Under the pieces are notes generated by a model, which was not told where the DNA came from, did no database searches, and saw only the letters and a list, made by a program, of their open reading frames with translations. Below, piece after piece: positions 1-11,385 of a DNA stretch of 64,000 nucleotides. The stretch's first letter is position 1. Each line of letters opens with the position of its first letter. The stretch comes from Callorhinus ursinus (lineage: Eukaryota > Chordata > Mammalia > Carnivora > Otariidae): assembly GCF_003265705.1 (NCBI RefSeq), contig NW_020313168.1, forward strand, positions 2,201,022 to 2,265,021. The letters are read 5' to 3'. Made by a program: the position numbers and the translations under genes.

Positions 1-1104
1 AGGAAGTCACTGGTGTTGGTGACATCCAAGAAGAAAGAGAAGTCAGAGAGCCAGGTGTGAGCAGGGCCGGGAAGCCAGGTAGGCCCCCAGCCGACAGAGG
101 CCGCAGTGACACACAGCCCCGAGACACCAGTGGCTCGGATGACAGCATTCCTTCCTCTGACCCTCGGGAGGCCCCCTTCTGCCCTGGCCACTCAGGGACC
201 CTGTTGCTGGGCCAGGGGGAAGAGAGAGAGAATGACCCAGAGGGCCTGCCGGGCCCTGGCCTGAGGCGACACTCTTCCCTCCCACCCAGTTCATTGGCCA
301 CAGGAGGCCCCCAACCGCAGGGGACAGAGTGTGAGGCTCCTTGAAGTGGGTCAAACTTGGACACGTGTGACCAATAGCTGATAATACCGGGGCCACCCGT
401 CCTCATCTGGGTTCCCTGCGAAAGCGGGAGTGCTTTGGTTACTACAGGGAAATTGCAAAGCCCTTCAGCAGCTCCCCTGGGCTCCTGAGGCTGACTTTGC
501 TCTAGCGCAAGACTAGTCCCGCGATGGGCATGGCCTGCATCCCCACCAAGGCGAGGCAGCTCTGCTCACCCCTGGGGACAGAGGGCCCTTCAGAAGAAGC
601 CCCCCTGCTGGGCCTCCTCATCCAAGCCACGAATAACAATCCAGGCCTCTCATGCCAGGGATGGGGACTCCCGAGGTCTGGCAGAAGCTGAGGTGGCCTC
701 CGAAGACAGATGGCACCCACCTGGCACCTCGGGTGACCCAGAGCCTGCAAGCCCCAGGCTCGCTAGGGCTGCCTGGTTGCTTCGTTGAATCTGCTCCTCG
801 TCTGTCTCTCTGCTTGGGAGACCTTGGCTGGCTCATTCACAACTGTGTTCCCAGCCCCGCGGACATGGTCACACTCTGTCAAGGCTGTTGGTGACTGGCC
901 ATTTGGGCCCAGAGCCCCCTTCCTGTGATGTAAGCAACGACACTCGTGCGGTGCACCCATCACAGTTCATCTCTCCCAGAGGGCCTTCCAGAGCGCCACA
1001 GAGTGAGGGCAGAGGGACAGGAGCAGGGAGGCGGGGACCCCAGGGCAGACTTCAGAACCCCTCTGTGTGGCCTCACTTTCTGCGATCGTAAACACACTAA
1101 CAAA

Positions 1105-1675
1105 AGCAGGAGGGAACGCGTCCCCCAGCAATCCCGCTCCTGAGTGCGTGCCCCCAAAGAGCGAGAGCAGGATCCCGAAGAGATATGGGCACACCCACGT
1201 TCGCAGCAGCTTTTACTCACAATGGCCAGAGGGTGGGAGCAGCCCCGGTGTCCATCTCCGGGCGAGTGGTAAACACAAGGGGTCTCTCCGCACAACGGAA
1301 TAGTAGTCAGCCTTGAAAAGGTACAGATCCTGACACCCGCTACAGCATGGACGGACCTGGAGGACATGACACTCAGTGAAGTAAACCAGACACAAAAATG
1401 TCGGATTCCAATCATCCGAGGCCCCAAGAGGAGTCACACGCACAGAGGCGGACGGGAGACCGGCGGGCACCGGGGGCTGGAAGAGGGGAAGGAGAGTTCG
1501 TGGTAAATGGGACAGAAGTTCAATCTGGGAAGATGAAGAAGCCTGGGAGTGGCTGGTGGTAATGATCGTACAGCAGTGTGAATGTGTCAGCGCCACTAAA
1601 TGGTATACTTAATGGTTAAGGTAAATTTTATGTATAATTTACTACAAATTTTAAAAATTAATTAAATTTAAAGAG
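1105..1675 (+). mobile_element. L1 (LINE-1) 3'-end fragment, old L1M type
   Basis: The stretch follows the familiar 3' end of mammalian L1 elements in order: 'gcagcagcttttactcacaatggcc', a 'tgtccatctccgggcga' block, 'cggaatagtagtcagcc', 'gctacagcatggacg', 'agtgaagtaaaccag', and an AT-rich tail after 'taaatggtatacttaatgg'. It is sense on the plus strand and strongly diverged, so it is inactive. No coding capacity remains. The family assignment is by eye. Confidence 0.75.
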
Positions 1676-1867
1676 GGGTAGTGGGGTGCAAATGTCCAGC
1701 CCACGGTGTCACTCCGAGGCTCTCTTTCCTTCCTCCTCCCTGGCTTGGCACTGAAGAGCCCCCAGCCCTGGGACCACCCCTGGTTCATCCCTTCTTCCTT
1801 GCCTCCTACCACTGCTAACACCTGAACATCTTGAGGGAGGGAAAGGTGGCCACGTGATCATAATCGG

Positions 1868-2010
1868 CATTTACTGAGTGCTTCCACAGGCCAGCGCCCT
1901 TCTAAGAGCTTTACAGGACTTACCTAATTTCACCCTGGGCGTAGCCTAGAGAGGTGAGGTCACCCGTCGGAGGTCACACAGAGTCTACATGGAGGAGCCG
2001 GTTCCAGCCC
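1868..2010 (-). repeat. MIR SINE fossil
   Basis: Matches the antisense MIR pattern: 'catttactgagtgcttcc', an 'agagctttacagg' block, then 'agagaggtgaggtcaccc' and 'ggtcacacag'. Ancient tRNA-derived SINE, diverged and inactive. Confidence 0.6.
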
Positions 2011-3835
2011 AGGCATGATGCTGAAGCTACCCGCTCACGGCCTGATGTTTATGCTGCCCAGGGGTGTCCGGCAGGTGCTCCAAGCCAGCGCTCAGGGAGC
2101 ACCTGGGACCCGGCGAGACACCGGCAGTGCCCACAAGCCTGAGGGGCACTGCCCAGCCAGGCTGTCTCCGTGCCAAGTCCATGCTTTCTGAAATGCACCT
2201 CTGGCCTGCCAGGAAACGCCTGCCTGTCCTGTTTCTATCCTAGGTGGTGATGCACAGCCACACTCTTCTGTCTGGATGGACCCGGTGTCCCCAGCACGCC
2301 CTCCTTCCCCGAATGGCTCCAGCGGCCCAGCGGTGGGAGTCTGTGGATGTCATCATACGGCCACAGGAGCGCATTCTCTGAAAACCACCACCTACTTCCC
2401 CGGGAATGGAAGAGCGCAAAGGCTCCCCAAAACACCCCCGGGGTCAGGAGACTCTGGTCCTGGCTGGCTCTGCCCCTCTTCCTTGAGAGCCCCTGTGGAC
2501 CTCATACCTTTAAAACCCATCTCTCACCCCTGTGGCACCCCCAGCTCGCCTGGGGAAACGGGCCCCTCCAGGGGTATTTGGGGCTAGTCACTCTGCAGGC
2601 TGGGCGATGGGCGGCCTCCCGCCCTGCCCGGGACACTGTGGACTCGTTGTGTGTCCACCAGGAGCGGGCAAGGGCATGTGTGCCGATGTGAGCGGTGCCC
2701 ACGTTCCGTCCTGGACGTGTGCCCTGTGACCTGTGTTCACGTGGGAGGTGAGAGTCCCTGCGCCGGGAGGGGAGAGCGGTGGCACAGACACGGAAGAAAA
2801 CGCACCTGACAGTGGGCGAGCTATAAATCCTAAGGCAGCAAATCAATTTTACAAAGCACTTTGTCCTCTCTCCAGCTGGCCCCAGGAGGCTTAACTTAAT
2901 CACTCTGGAACAATGTCAGAAGATAGCCCAGGACGCACAAACCCCAGCCCTGCGTTGCGGGCCACCAGGGCCACCAGGGCCTGCAGGGTACCGAAGAGCG
3001 GCGACAGAGCCAGCTGCGGGCAGCCGCGGGAAGTCACCCAAGTGTCCCCGCCGCCCCTTCTGTGTCGCCCCTGCCCCACCAGAACCTCAGCTCCCCCCCA
3101 GCCCCCTCCTCCAGACGCCCCGAAGGAGGCACAAAATGGCCCTCCTCCCCCAACCGCCACTGGAAGGAAGTCTCTGGGAGGGGTCTGTAAACTGCAGTGA
3201 TGGAGGGAGTCCAGGTGGAGAAATAAGACTAAGGGTGGGCTTTCAGGCCCCAGCAATTCCCGGCAGGGGTCTCGTGGCCCAAGGGCTGCCTGCCCCACGG
3301 CCACATGGGGGTGACGGTGGCACAGGCTGCTCTCGGGAATCACCCCCTTGGACTCTATGGGGTGGTGAGGTAACCTGAGCTCAGAGAGGGCCATTAACCT
3401 GCAGGAGGCCACACAGCCAGAAGTGCAGAGTCAGCCGGCAGCTCTGAACTTGACAGCTGGCTGGGGCCCTTCCAGAGAGGTACAGGGGATGGGGTCTCCG
3501 GTGAAAGCCTTCCCCACACCACCCTGGCCCTGCTCCAGGGCCTGGGTTCCCAGGAGCTGCCCTCTCCCCGTGGCCGCGGCCCAGGAAAAGGGAACCATGG
3601 TGCAAGCTCTGGAGAAGCGTTTTCTATGAATGGTCTGTTTCCCTCCCTCCAGCCTCAGGAGTGGAGGCCGGAGCGGGAACGGCAGGCAGCCAATAGGAGA
3701 GGGACCTGCTGTTCCTGCTCTGGGAAGGCCCCCTCCCACCGGAGACATGGGGTTCCCCCTCCCCCACCCCCTCAGCCCCCCACCTGGAGCTGTCCCACCC
3801 TTCACAGCCTCTGCCATCCTTTAAAAGGGAACACT

Positions 3836-4090
3836 GCAGATTCAAACCACAAATTAAATTTTTAATGAAACCGCATAACAGTAGGGCCTGATGCACTGCA
3901 GTATTGATGAGATCACAGTGTCCAGCCAGCGGGAGTCGCCCCGGAAAGCTTTTTAGGATGTTATGCAATATGGAACCAAATTAATTATTTGCAACAAAGG
4001 AATCCGTGTCTCTGTCATGCTGCTGGGGCCCAGGGAGTGTAAAACGGGCGCTTTTCATTATTGTCAGCTATAAATGGCAGTCACGGGAAG
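3836..4090. promoter_or_regulatory. Candidate conserved non-coding element (enhancer-like)
   Basis: A sharply AT-rich island inside GC-rich DNA, about 9.8 kb upstream of the NPTX1 start. It is not an obvious repeat. It has clustered developmental-factor-like motifs: a homeodomain core TAATTA at 3982-3987 followed by a SOX/TCF-like AACAAAGG at 3993-4000, another ATTAAA/TTAATG pair near 3853-3867, and ATTGTCAG next to a TATAAAT at 4060-4074. The regulatory role is inference from composition and motifs only. Confidence 0.35.
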
Positions 4091-4164
4091 GAAGCGGTGA
4101 GTTCACAGACCCAAATACTAGAGTGTGAGCGGAGATCACACGGCAGAGTAGGGAGAGGGAGTGT

Positions 4165-4187
4165 GGGGGGGGGGGGGGGGGGGGGGG
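4165..4187 (+). repeat. Poly-G homopolymer, 23 nt
   Basis: Uninterrupted run of 23 G followed by GA-rich purine sequence to about 4208. Could form G-quadruplex or triplex structures and is prone to length change and sequencing error. No gene overlaps it. Confidence 0.9.
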
Positions 4188-5339
4188 AGAGGGAGGGAGG
4201 GAGAGGCTGGAGGGGCCCCTGCCAGGGAGCACTTGGACCTCCCAGCCAGATACTGCAGCAAAATGCAGCAAACGTCTGGGAAGCAGGCTTGGAGCTCCCC
4301 TACCTCTCCGAGGCATCCCCTCACTTAAAGGGGCAGTGAGCAGAGTTGGGCACCTGCAGCTGGGGGTCCAAGATGATGCTCCCCAGCTGGGGATGACAGC
4401 TGCCCACCAGGAGGGCCTGTCCACGGGTGCAGGGTGTGAGGCGGCCTGAGTCTGGCCATCAGAAGGTGGCCAGGTCTCTGTCCTGCTGAGTTACTCTCCC
4501 AGCCGCTCCTGGCTTGGGCTCAGACGTGGGTCCTCCTTCTGCAGGAAATCCCACAGCTTGCCCAGGGCCCGGAGGGCATGTCTCAGGACCATGGAGCCCA
4601 GCCCCTCGAAGCTGGTAGAGATGGGCCTGCACGAGTCTCCCTGGAAGTCACCCCCAGATGCCCGGTCACCCACGGTTAGAGCAAACCTCTGTGGGGGTGA
4701 GGAATGGCCCGACCCCCAGAAAAGGGGCTTCCCTCCTTGATGTCCCTGCCCCCTCCATGCCAGTCCTACCTCCGGGCCCACCACTGGTTCAAGTTTCACC
4801 TCCTGACATACTTTCTTGGGAGGTGGGAAAATCCCTCTTTCACAGATAAAGAAACAGAGACTCCTGAGGTTGAGTGAGTGTCCAAGGTTTTCAGACGAGA
4901 GAGGATGCAGGGGCTCTGGTGCAGCCCACAGCTGGCCGGCCACCAAGGAGCGCATCCACAACAACTGGGCTGCTTCCTACGGGCCACAGCCAGGCAGCTC
5001 TGCATGCTCTCCTCTACTTCTGTTCGGTGGGAGGCAGTTACAGGACAGCTGGCTGGGGCTGGGCAAACGCCACAAAACATGACAGCTGGGAGTGTCCCCA
5101 GACTGACCTAAGGAACAAGGACACAAAGGAAAAGGGGCCAGCAGGCCTGTGTCCGAGGCCTGTGGATGGGATTCAGGGCTGCTGGCTTCGTGAGGAATCA
5201 CCCTGAGCAGCCGCGGACACCAGGAGCTAAAGATGGTCATAATTCACACAGAATGGACGCCGATTCTCCATATGGCATAATTTTGGGGTGTTCTGCCCAC
5301 CTCCATTCTTGTTCCTAGCCATCGTTCCAGCCAGGACAA

Positions 5340-5712
5340 TAGCCTAACTGATATCCCTGCCTCCGCTGGTACCAGAGTAGATCCATTCTCCACTGAACGG
5401 CCAGCAGACTCTTTCTAAAATAGTCACCTGCTCCAAACCCTTACGTAGCTCCCCATGATGCTAGTGTAGTCTAAATGTTTAGTGTGACCTACAAAGAAGG
5501 CCCTATGGGCCTCCACATCTGCCCCCTGCTCATCCCACTCTCTGCTATAGCTAGTCCCAAACACCTTGCTGCCTCAGGGCCTTTGCACATGCCACCTTTC
5601 CTCACTTAGAATACCTCTCTACTCAGACAATTCCCACTCCTGTTTCAGAGTTCAGCTGAAACATCACTTCCTTGAGAAGGCCCTCCGTGATCCCCAGCCT
5701 GGGTCAGGGTCC
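5340..5712 (+). repeat. L2 LINE 3'-end fossil
   Basis: Contains the characteristic L2 wording: 'cctcagggcctttgcaca', 'gttcagctgaaacatcac', 'gagaaggccctccgtgat'. Ancient, inactive, sense on the plus strand. Confidence 0.65.
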
Positions 5713-6705
5713 TGCTGTGTGCTCCCCAGATGTCCCTCAGTTAGCTGGGTTCCCCCAAAAGCAGAGCTTGAGGCTGGTAGGTTGTTTATCTGTGAAGTGG
5801 TCCAGGAAGGAAAAGGAATGCAGGGCTGAGGGATGGAGCCAGCCACTGCTTTGGGCAACTGGTGCTCAGTCCCATGGGACCCACCGGGGAGGCTTATGAA
5901 CCACTCCAGGACCATCCATCTGGGGGTAGAGAAAGGCTCTTGTTCATCGATTCTTGATGCCATGGGTCAAGGGTGGCCTCACAAGCATCGACAGCCCCCC
6001 ATGTCTGGGGTGTGCAGGTGAGCGTGCAGAGCAGATTGCTGCTGGTGTAGTCACAGAAACCCCAGGGCTTAAAGGAAGAGACAGGCCACCTGCTGCACCT
6101 GTGGGGACCTGGCCCAGACCCAGTGCTGAGCAGTGACTGCAGTAAGGGGGCACGGACCCACTCCTTGCCACGGCTTCCGGAACTGTGAGGATCTCTTCTG
6201 TCGATTCCGCAGGGTCGAGATGGGGCAGGTTCTCTTCCTGGTGCCGCCCCCTGTGCCCACCACCATCCCTGCCCGGGGGTAGCACCGAATAAATGGAGAT
6301 GGAGCAAGGGGCGACCAGGTTGGGACGGGGAACATCAGTCACACCTCACACAGCCTGCAGGGTCCTTCCTGGGAAGTCAGCCGGAGTGGCCAGCTCCTCA
6401 GGCTTCGCAGAGCCATGGGGAGGATCACAGCTAAGGCTGAGCTGTGACTATGGGGGGACCCCGGCCGAGTGCCCGTCAGCTGATTGGGCTGGTCCAGAGC
6501 TGGGGTGGGATGACAGGTGGAGGGCCGGCTCTGACCAGCTTCCTGTTCTCCTGCTGCAGCCCTGCCTCCCCGAGAACACCGGGCTGTCCCTGTGCTGAGC
6601 AGGAAATGGAACAGGAAATGAAAATCTTCCCAGAAAGAGGGCTTTTTGACCCCAAGACATCCCTGTAGGAGGACTTTATTCCTTTATTCCTTTGTTTTCT
6701 TCTCA

Positions 6706-6737
6706 GGCACGCACGCACACACATGCGCGCGCGTGCA

Positions 6738-6770
<33 letters not shown>
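6706..6770. repeat. Alternating purine-pyrimidine repeat with (AC)15
   Basis: CA/CG alternation from 6706, including a GCGCGCG core near 6725-6733, runs into a pure (AC)15 at 6741-6770. Alternating CG/CA tracts are classical Z-DNA formers. Microsatellite, likely polymorphic. Confidence 0.9.
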
Positions 6771-6772
<2 letters not shown>

Positions 6773-8929
6773 TGTTTGAGGAAAGCTCCTCTCTCAGGAG
6801 CCCCCCTGTGTCCCCACGACATCCCCAGGAGGGTAGGAGGGACCACACGCCCCACAGGATCTGACAGCTTCAGACACTGACTCAGCATCGCACAAGAAAG
6901 AGGTGGGATGTGCAGCCCCAATCAAGAGACAGCTCCCTGCTTCCTGCATGTCACTTGGGCTCCCCTCCAGGCTCGGAGACCCTTCCTGGACTGGCCCAGT
7001 CCTGCCAGGAACTCAGCAACGTCACCATAATAATAACATCCACCACCATTGATGTGTGCTGGCTGTGCACCAGGCCTCGGCAAGGATCCCCCCCCCTCCT
7101 CCCGTGCCATCTGATGACAACCTTATGTCTCACTCCAGGTCCTACAGCTGGTAAACCGTGGGGCTGGTGCGGGGGTAGGGGGAGCAAGTTTGCATGCTGA
7201 GCCCCTTCCCTCCCTACGTGGCTCATCCTGCACGCTTATCGACATTGTTGTGCAGGGTGGGGGATTGGTCCAGAAAGCCAAAATCCTGCCCTGCTGAACC
7301 ATAGGTCATTTCATGTCCATGCTTCAGGCCCAGCCAGACACCGTCTTAGAGGGATCTTAATATAGTCACCTGTCGTAGATGCCAATGTTTTAGGAAAAGT
7401 GCATGAAATTGAAACTTAAAACCAAGAAAATTCCCACTGCGAGAGCTGGAAAGCTCTTGGGTCTCCGCTTTCTGGGAGAGTTCCCTGTGACACGTAGTAG
7501 GCACTGTAAGGATGTCCACTGAGTATGTGAGTGAGTGAATGGAAACTCAGAAGGCCAGGTCTTGCATTACTGGGTTTCATGGTGCTACTTAGGCCGAGGC
7601 ATTAAAGCTGGTAAAATAAAAACAAGAATCCCACCTACTGCTCTCTGGAAGGCTCCTTCACCACCAAATGGAGGCGTCTTCTCTATCACAGACTTAGAAG
7701 GCTCTGACTCGCGGAGTGTCCTCCATGCCCTGGACGTGCCCAAGGGGCCCCCGGCACCTGGCAGCCCTCAGCGCCTGCCCCCCGAGCTCGTGGGTGGCAG
7801 CCGGTCCCTGGGGCAGAGGGCTCCTGCTCTGCGGGAAGGAGCCCACGCTCTTCCCCTGCTGGCCTGAGTGATGGCTTCCGAGCACAGGCCCTCCAACCAC
7901 TGTAATCCCCTGCGGGTGCACACCATTTGTATTCTGGAACACTTCATGCCTCCCCTCATTGTCTGTTTCCTATGCCCTCTCCTGACGGGTGGCAGATGGT
8001 GAACTTGACGTGCGAGGACACATCAGGCCGGCGGCCCCGGCCCCCCTCGCACCAGCCAGATGCTGCCAGCCTGAAGGAGCGAACCACGTTAATGCACACT
8101 GGCATCGGCGGGGTGGGGGCTCGGGGCCGTCCCAGAACCGCCTTCTGCGTCCACTAGCCCTCGGAGGGCAGAGACCACAGCGTGGCAGAGATGCCACAGA
8201 CCGCCGCATCGATGGCTGAGAGCACCCTCCGTGTCCTTACACGCACTGTTCAGAAATCCTGACAGAAGGGCCCCTGGAAAACTGGGGCCGGGGTGCTCTC
8301 CTCTGTCCTCCCCCCGGGCGATCCCCCTAGCATCCTGAGGGTGCTGACGACCTCAGCTGACCTGGAGACCACACCCCTCATGCAGACCACGGAAGAGCCC
8401 CCCAAGTGCTGGCTTCCGGGACAAGCACCCCGACTTCGTTGCTGCCATCTCCTCTTGGCCGGCAGAGATGCGTCCCTGTGGGCATTGATGGTGTCCCCCT
8501 CCCTCCCGTCCTGGGGCCCCAGGGGCAGCGCTGCACCCCTCCACCCCCCGCCCCACCGGGGAAGAGCCAGGACTCATGCGAGCTCCCTCCTTCCGGTAGC
8601 TCCTCAACCCAAGTCAACCCCGAGTCCCGACGATTTAATCCCCTAACCTGTTCTCAAATCCATCTTTCTCTCCCCGCTGCTCCCATAACCACCGTGCCGT
8701 CCCTCACCACTGCCAGAAGGCGCCTCCCAGCCAGCCCTCCTCTGCAGGCCTTGCTCCCCTCGAGTCTGCCCCCCAAGGAAGGGTTCGCAGGTAGGACCTC
8801 GTACCCCTAGGGCCACAGCTGGGCCTCCTCGCCCACAAGAGGAGGTCCTGGCCCCCAGCCGGCTTGCAAGCCTTCCTCCCTTGCCGCCCACACCTCCTCC
8901 TGCCCCCTGCTTTGCACTTTACTCTTCAA

Positions 8930-9250
8930 AGATGACAGGCGCCCCCTCCCTCCAGGGCGTGCCCCGTCGCCCCCAGCACAGGCCATGTTAGCCCTCACCC
9001 CCCTCGGGTGTCACCTCCTCAGGAGGCCCTCCTGGCTCTGCTGAACCCCAACCCACCCAAATGCCTTGCCTCGGGGTGTCTCTTGTCCTCATGGCCCTCG
9101 CCTGCCACGCTGAAGCTGCATTTACAGCCGTGTTGCCCGAGAGACGGACGGAGTGCTCTCCGGGACGCAGAAGGCTGCTTCATTCCCCTCTAGCCCCGGC
9201 CCCCGGCCTGCCCCTCCGTCGATGTTCTGGAAATATTTCCTGAACTGAGC
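8930..9250 (+). repeat. Probable L2 LINE 3'-end fossil
   Basis: Shows 'ggtgtcacctcctcaggagg' and a 'ggaaatatttcctgaactga' end typical of L2 3' ends. Very diverged, so the boundaries are approximate. Confidence 0.4.
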
Positions 9251-9884
9251 GCAAACTTGATGAATATTTACACTGTACTACATGCCCACGATTCCGCCTG
9301 GCACCAGAAACTCCTGCTCAGAGAGAAGTGAGACAGGTCTTCCCGAGAGGGGCTCACACTCGTGCCTATAACACTCCTGTTTATCGGGGTCGGCCACCCC
9401 TGCCCCCGTGTCGGGCTCCAGGGCAGGGCAGGGCAGGCAGGGAGACCACCCAGAGCTGGGTCCCTGCGAGCCTGCGCCAGCCCGGAGGAGGGAAACCCCC
9501 GCTGGAAACAGGGGGTCTGGGGGTCTGCGGGGGCGCCGCTGGCCCAGCCTAACAATGGCCGACCGTGACCGGGGAGGCCCTGCCGTGGTCGCTGCCAGTT
9601 TAGTAGTGTCTGCCCAATGGACGTGAATTTGTGAACCCTGCGGAGAAGCAGGGGGCCACATCTCCTCCAAGGGCGGCAGGCGAGAATCCCCTCAGCCCGG
9701 GTTCTGTGGACCTGGCCCGATGTGCCTCCGCCACTGGGTGTGGGCAGGCTGGGCCTCCATCCCTCCCCAGGCTGCTTCTCTGCCATCCAGTCTCCTCTCT
9801 CAGAGAGCTCCTGCCCTTGCCGGCCGGGGCTCCCGTGCTCAGTGCCGAGAGAGCAGGGCTGGGAGGGAGGCCACGGCTTGTCCC

Positions 9885-10005
9885 TCGGCTCTGCCTCCAC
9901 TGGACGTGTGTGTGGTCTTGGACTTCTCTGGGCCTCCCTTGGTTTCCTCCTCTGTCGAGTGAGGACGGTTACCCGGCCATGCCTTACAGGAAAATGAATG
10001 AATGT
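9885..10005 (+). repeat. MIR SINE fossil
   Basis: Degraded sense MIR core: 'gtggtcttggacttctctgg', 'ggtttcctcctctgtcgagt', then a 'gaggacggttac' block. Low similarity. Called by eye. Confidence 0.4.
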
Positions 10006-11204
10006 GGACAGAAGGCTTTGCAAAGGGACAGTTTCTTGTTTACAAGGCAGCGTTATTATTGTGCAGGTGCCCCAAGAAGAGGGTGGCAGGGACCGCTTGG
10101 GTAAGGCCCCTCCCCCAGCAGAGCCGGGCAGCAGGGACCTGCTGTGGGTAGGCGGGGTCTGTCAGCAAAGCCACCCCACGGAGGCCCCCCGGGGCTTGCT
10201 GCTGTCAGAGCCGCCCCATGCCCACCCCTTGAGCCCAGAATCATCTCACGGGGCAAAGAGGGGATCACATGGCCTGGCTCTGTTCTGAGGGTCCGGCTGC
10301 CAGAGGTCCTGTTGATCCTCACCTGGTGGCAGCAGAAGCCCACCTCCTCTGCTCCGGGGACACCCTGTGGGTGCCACGCATCCCTGTACCTCACGCGAGG
10401 CATGTAACCACAAACAAAAAAGTGCACAAATCACATCTGGACAGCCCACTGCATTGTCACAAAGTAAGCTCCTCCAAGACCCAGCACCCAGATCAAGAAA
10501 CAGAACATGGCCAGCAGCGCAGGGGCTGTTGAAAACACAGAACCAAAACCAAAACACAACTTGGGGGCACTGCAGGAAGTGTCCCCCACATGTCTGAGAT
10601 GCCAGCCCTGTTACTGCAAAGCGTCCTCCCATCCTAGCCAAGTTGCCAGCTCACCCAGCAGGGGCCCACGGCATGTCCTCGGAGCAACGCAGACCCCACA
10701 GAGCCCACCTGTGTTCCAGAGCTGGCTCACGAGGACTCCTGCCTTCTCTTCCCAGACAGGGGTCCCACGGCTCAGCCCACCCTGCCCCTCCGCTCCCCAA
10801 CCTGCCCACTTCAGGGGTAGCTATTTAAAAGGCAGGGTGGACTGCTGGCCAGGCTCAGAGTCAAGGGATGGGTGGGTCATGTGCTCCTGTCTGGTGTTGT
10901 CCTAACTCTTCCCAGAACCTTCTGAGGACCCCGTCAGCACCCACCCAGCGGCCCGCTCCTGCCTACCCCTAGGGGAGCTTTTCACACTCAGGGGAAGGTT
11001 CTAGACCAGTTCGTGGCCTTGGTCTGGGGAGAGGACAAGTGCAGCAGACAGACAGGTGAGCCAGTGTCCTGGGCACGGCACCAGGCTCTGACTCGGCCAC
11101 ACTTGCCACCAGCCCTCTTTGCCCTATAACCTCAGAGGTCTGTCCACCTGCTTCCACAGGGGGTGGGGGCCGCCGGCTGGCACCAGCTGATTGCTATGTG
11201 TTCA

Positions 11205-11385
11205 GGAGTTTGCAAGTGGACTGTGAAACGCAGCCATCATTAAAATTTAAATTACACAAGCTTAAAATTAAATAAACTATATTAAGAATAAAGGTAACAC
11301 TCAGAACTCATCAATTTCTAATTATTTTTATTACATGTTACTATTATCTATGCTCGTGAGGTTACTTACACCTATTGCACACTTA
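11205..11385. promoter_or_regulatory. AT-rich island, candidate non-coding regulatory element
   Basis: About 150 bp of strongly AT-rich sequence between GC-rich flanks, 2.5 kb upstream of the NPTX1 start and just before its CpG island. Several homeodomain-like ATTA/TAAT cores are present (for example CTAATTATTTTTATT near 11317). It could equally be the eroded tail of an old retrotransposon. Evidence is compositional only. Confidence 0.25.
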
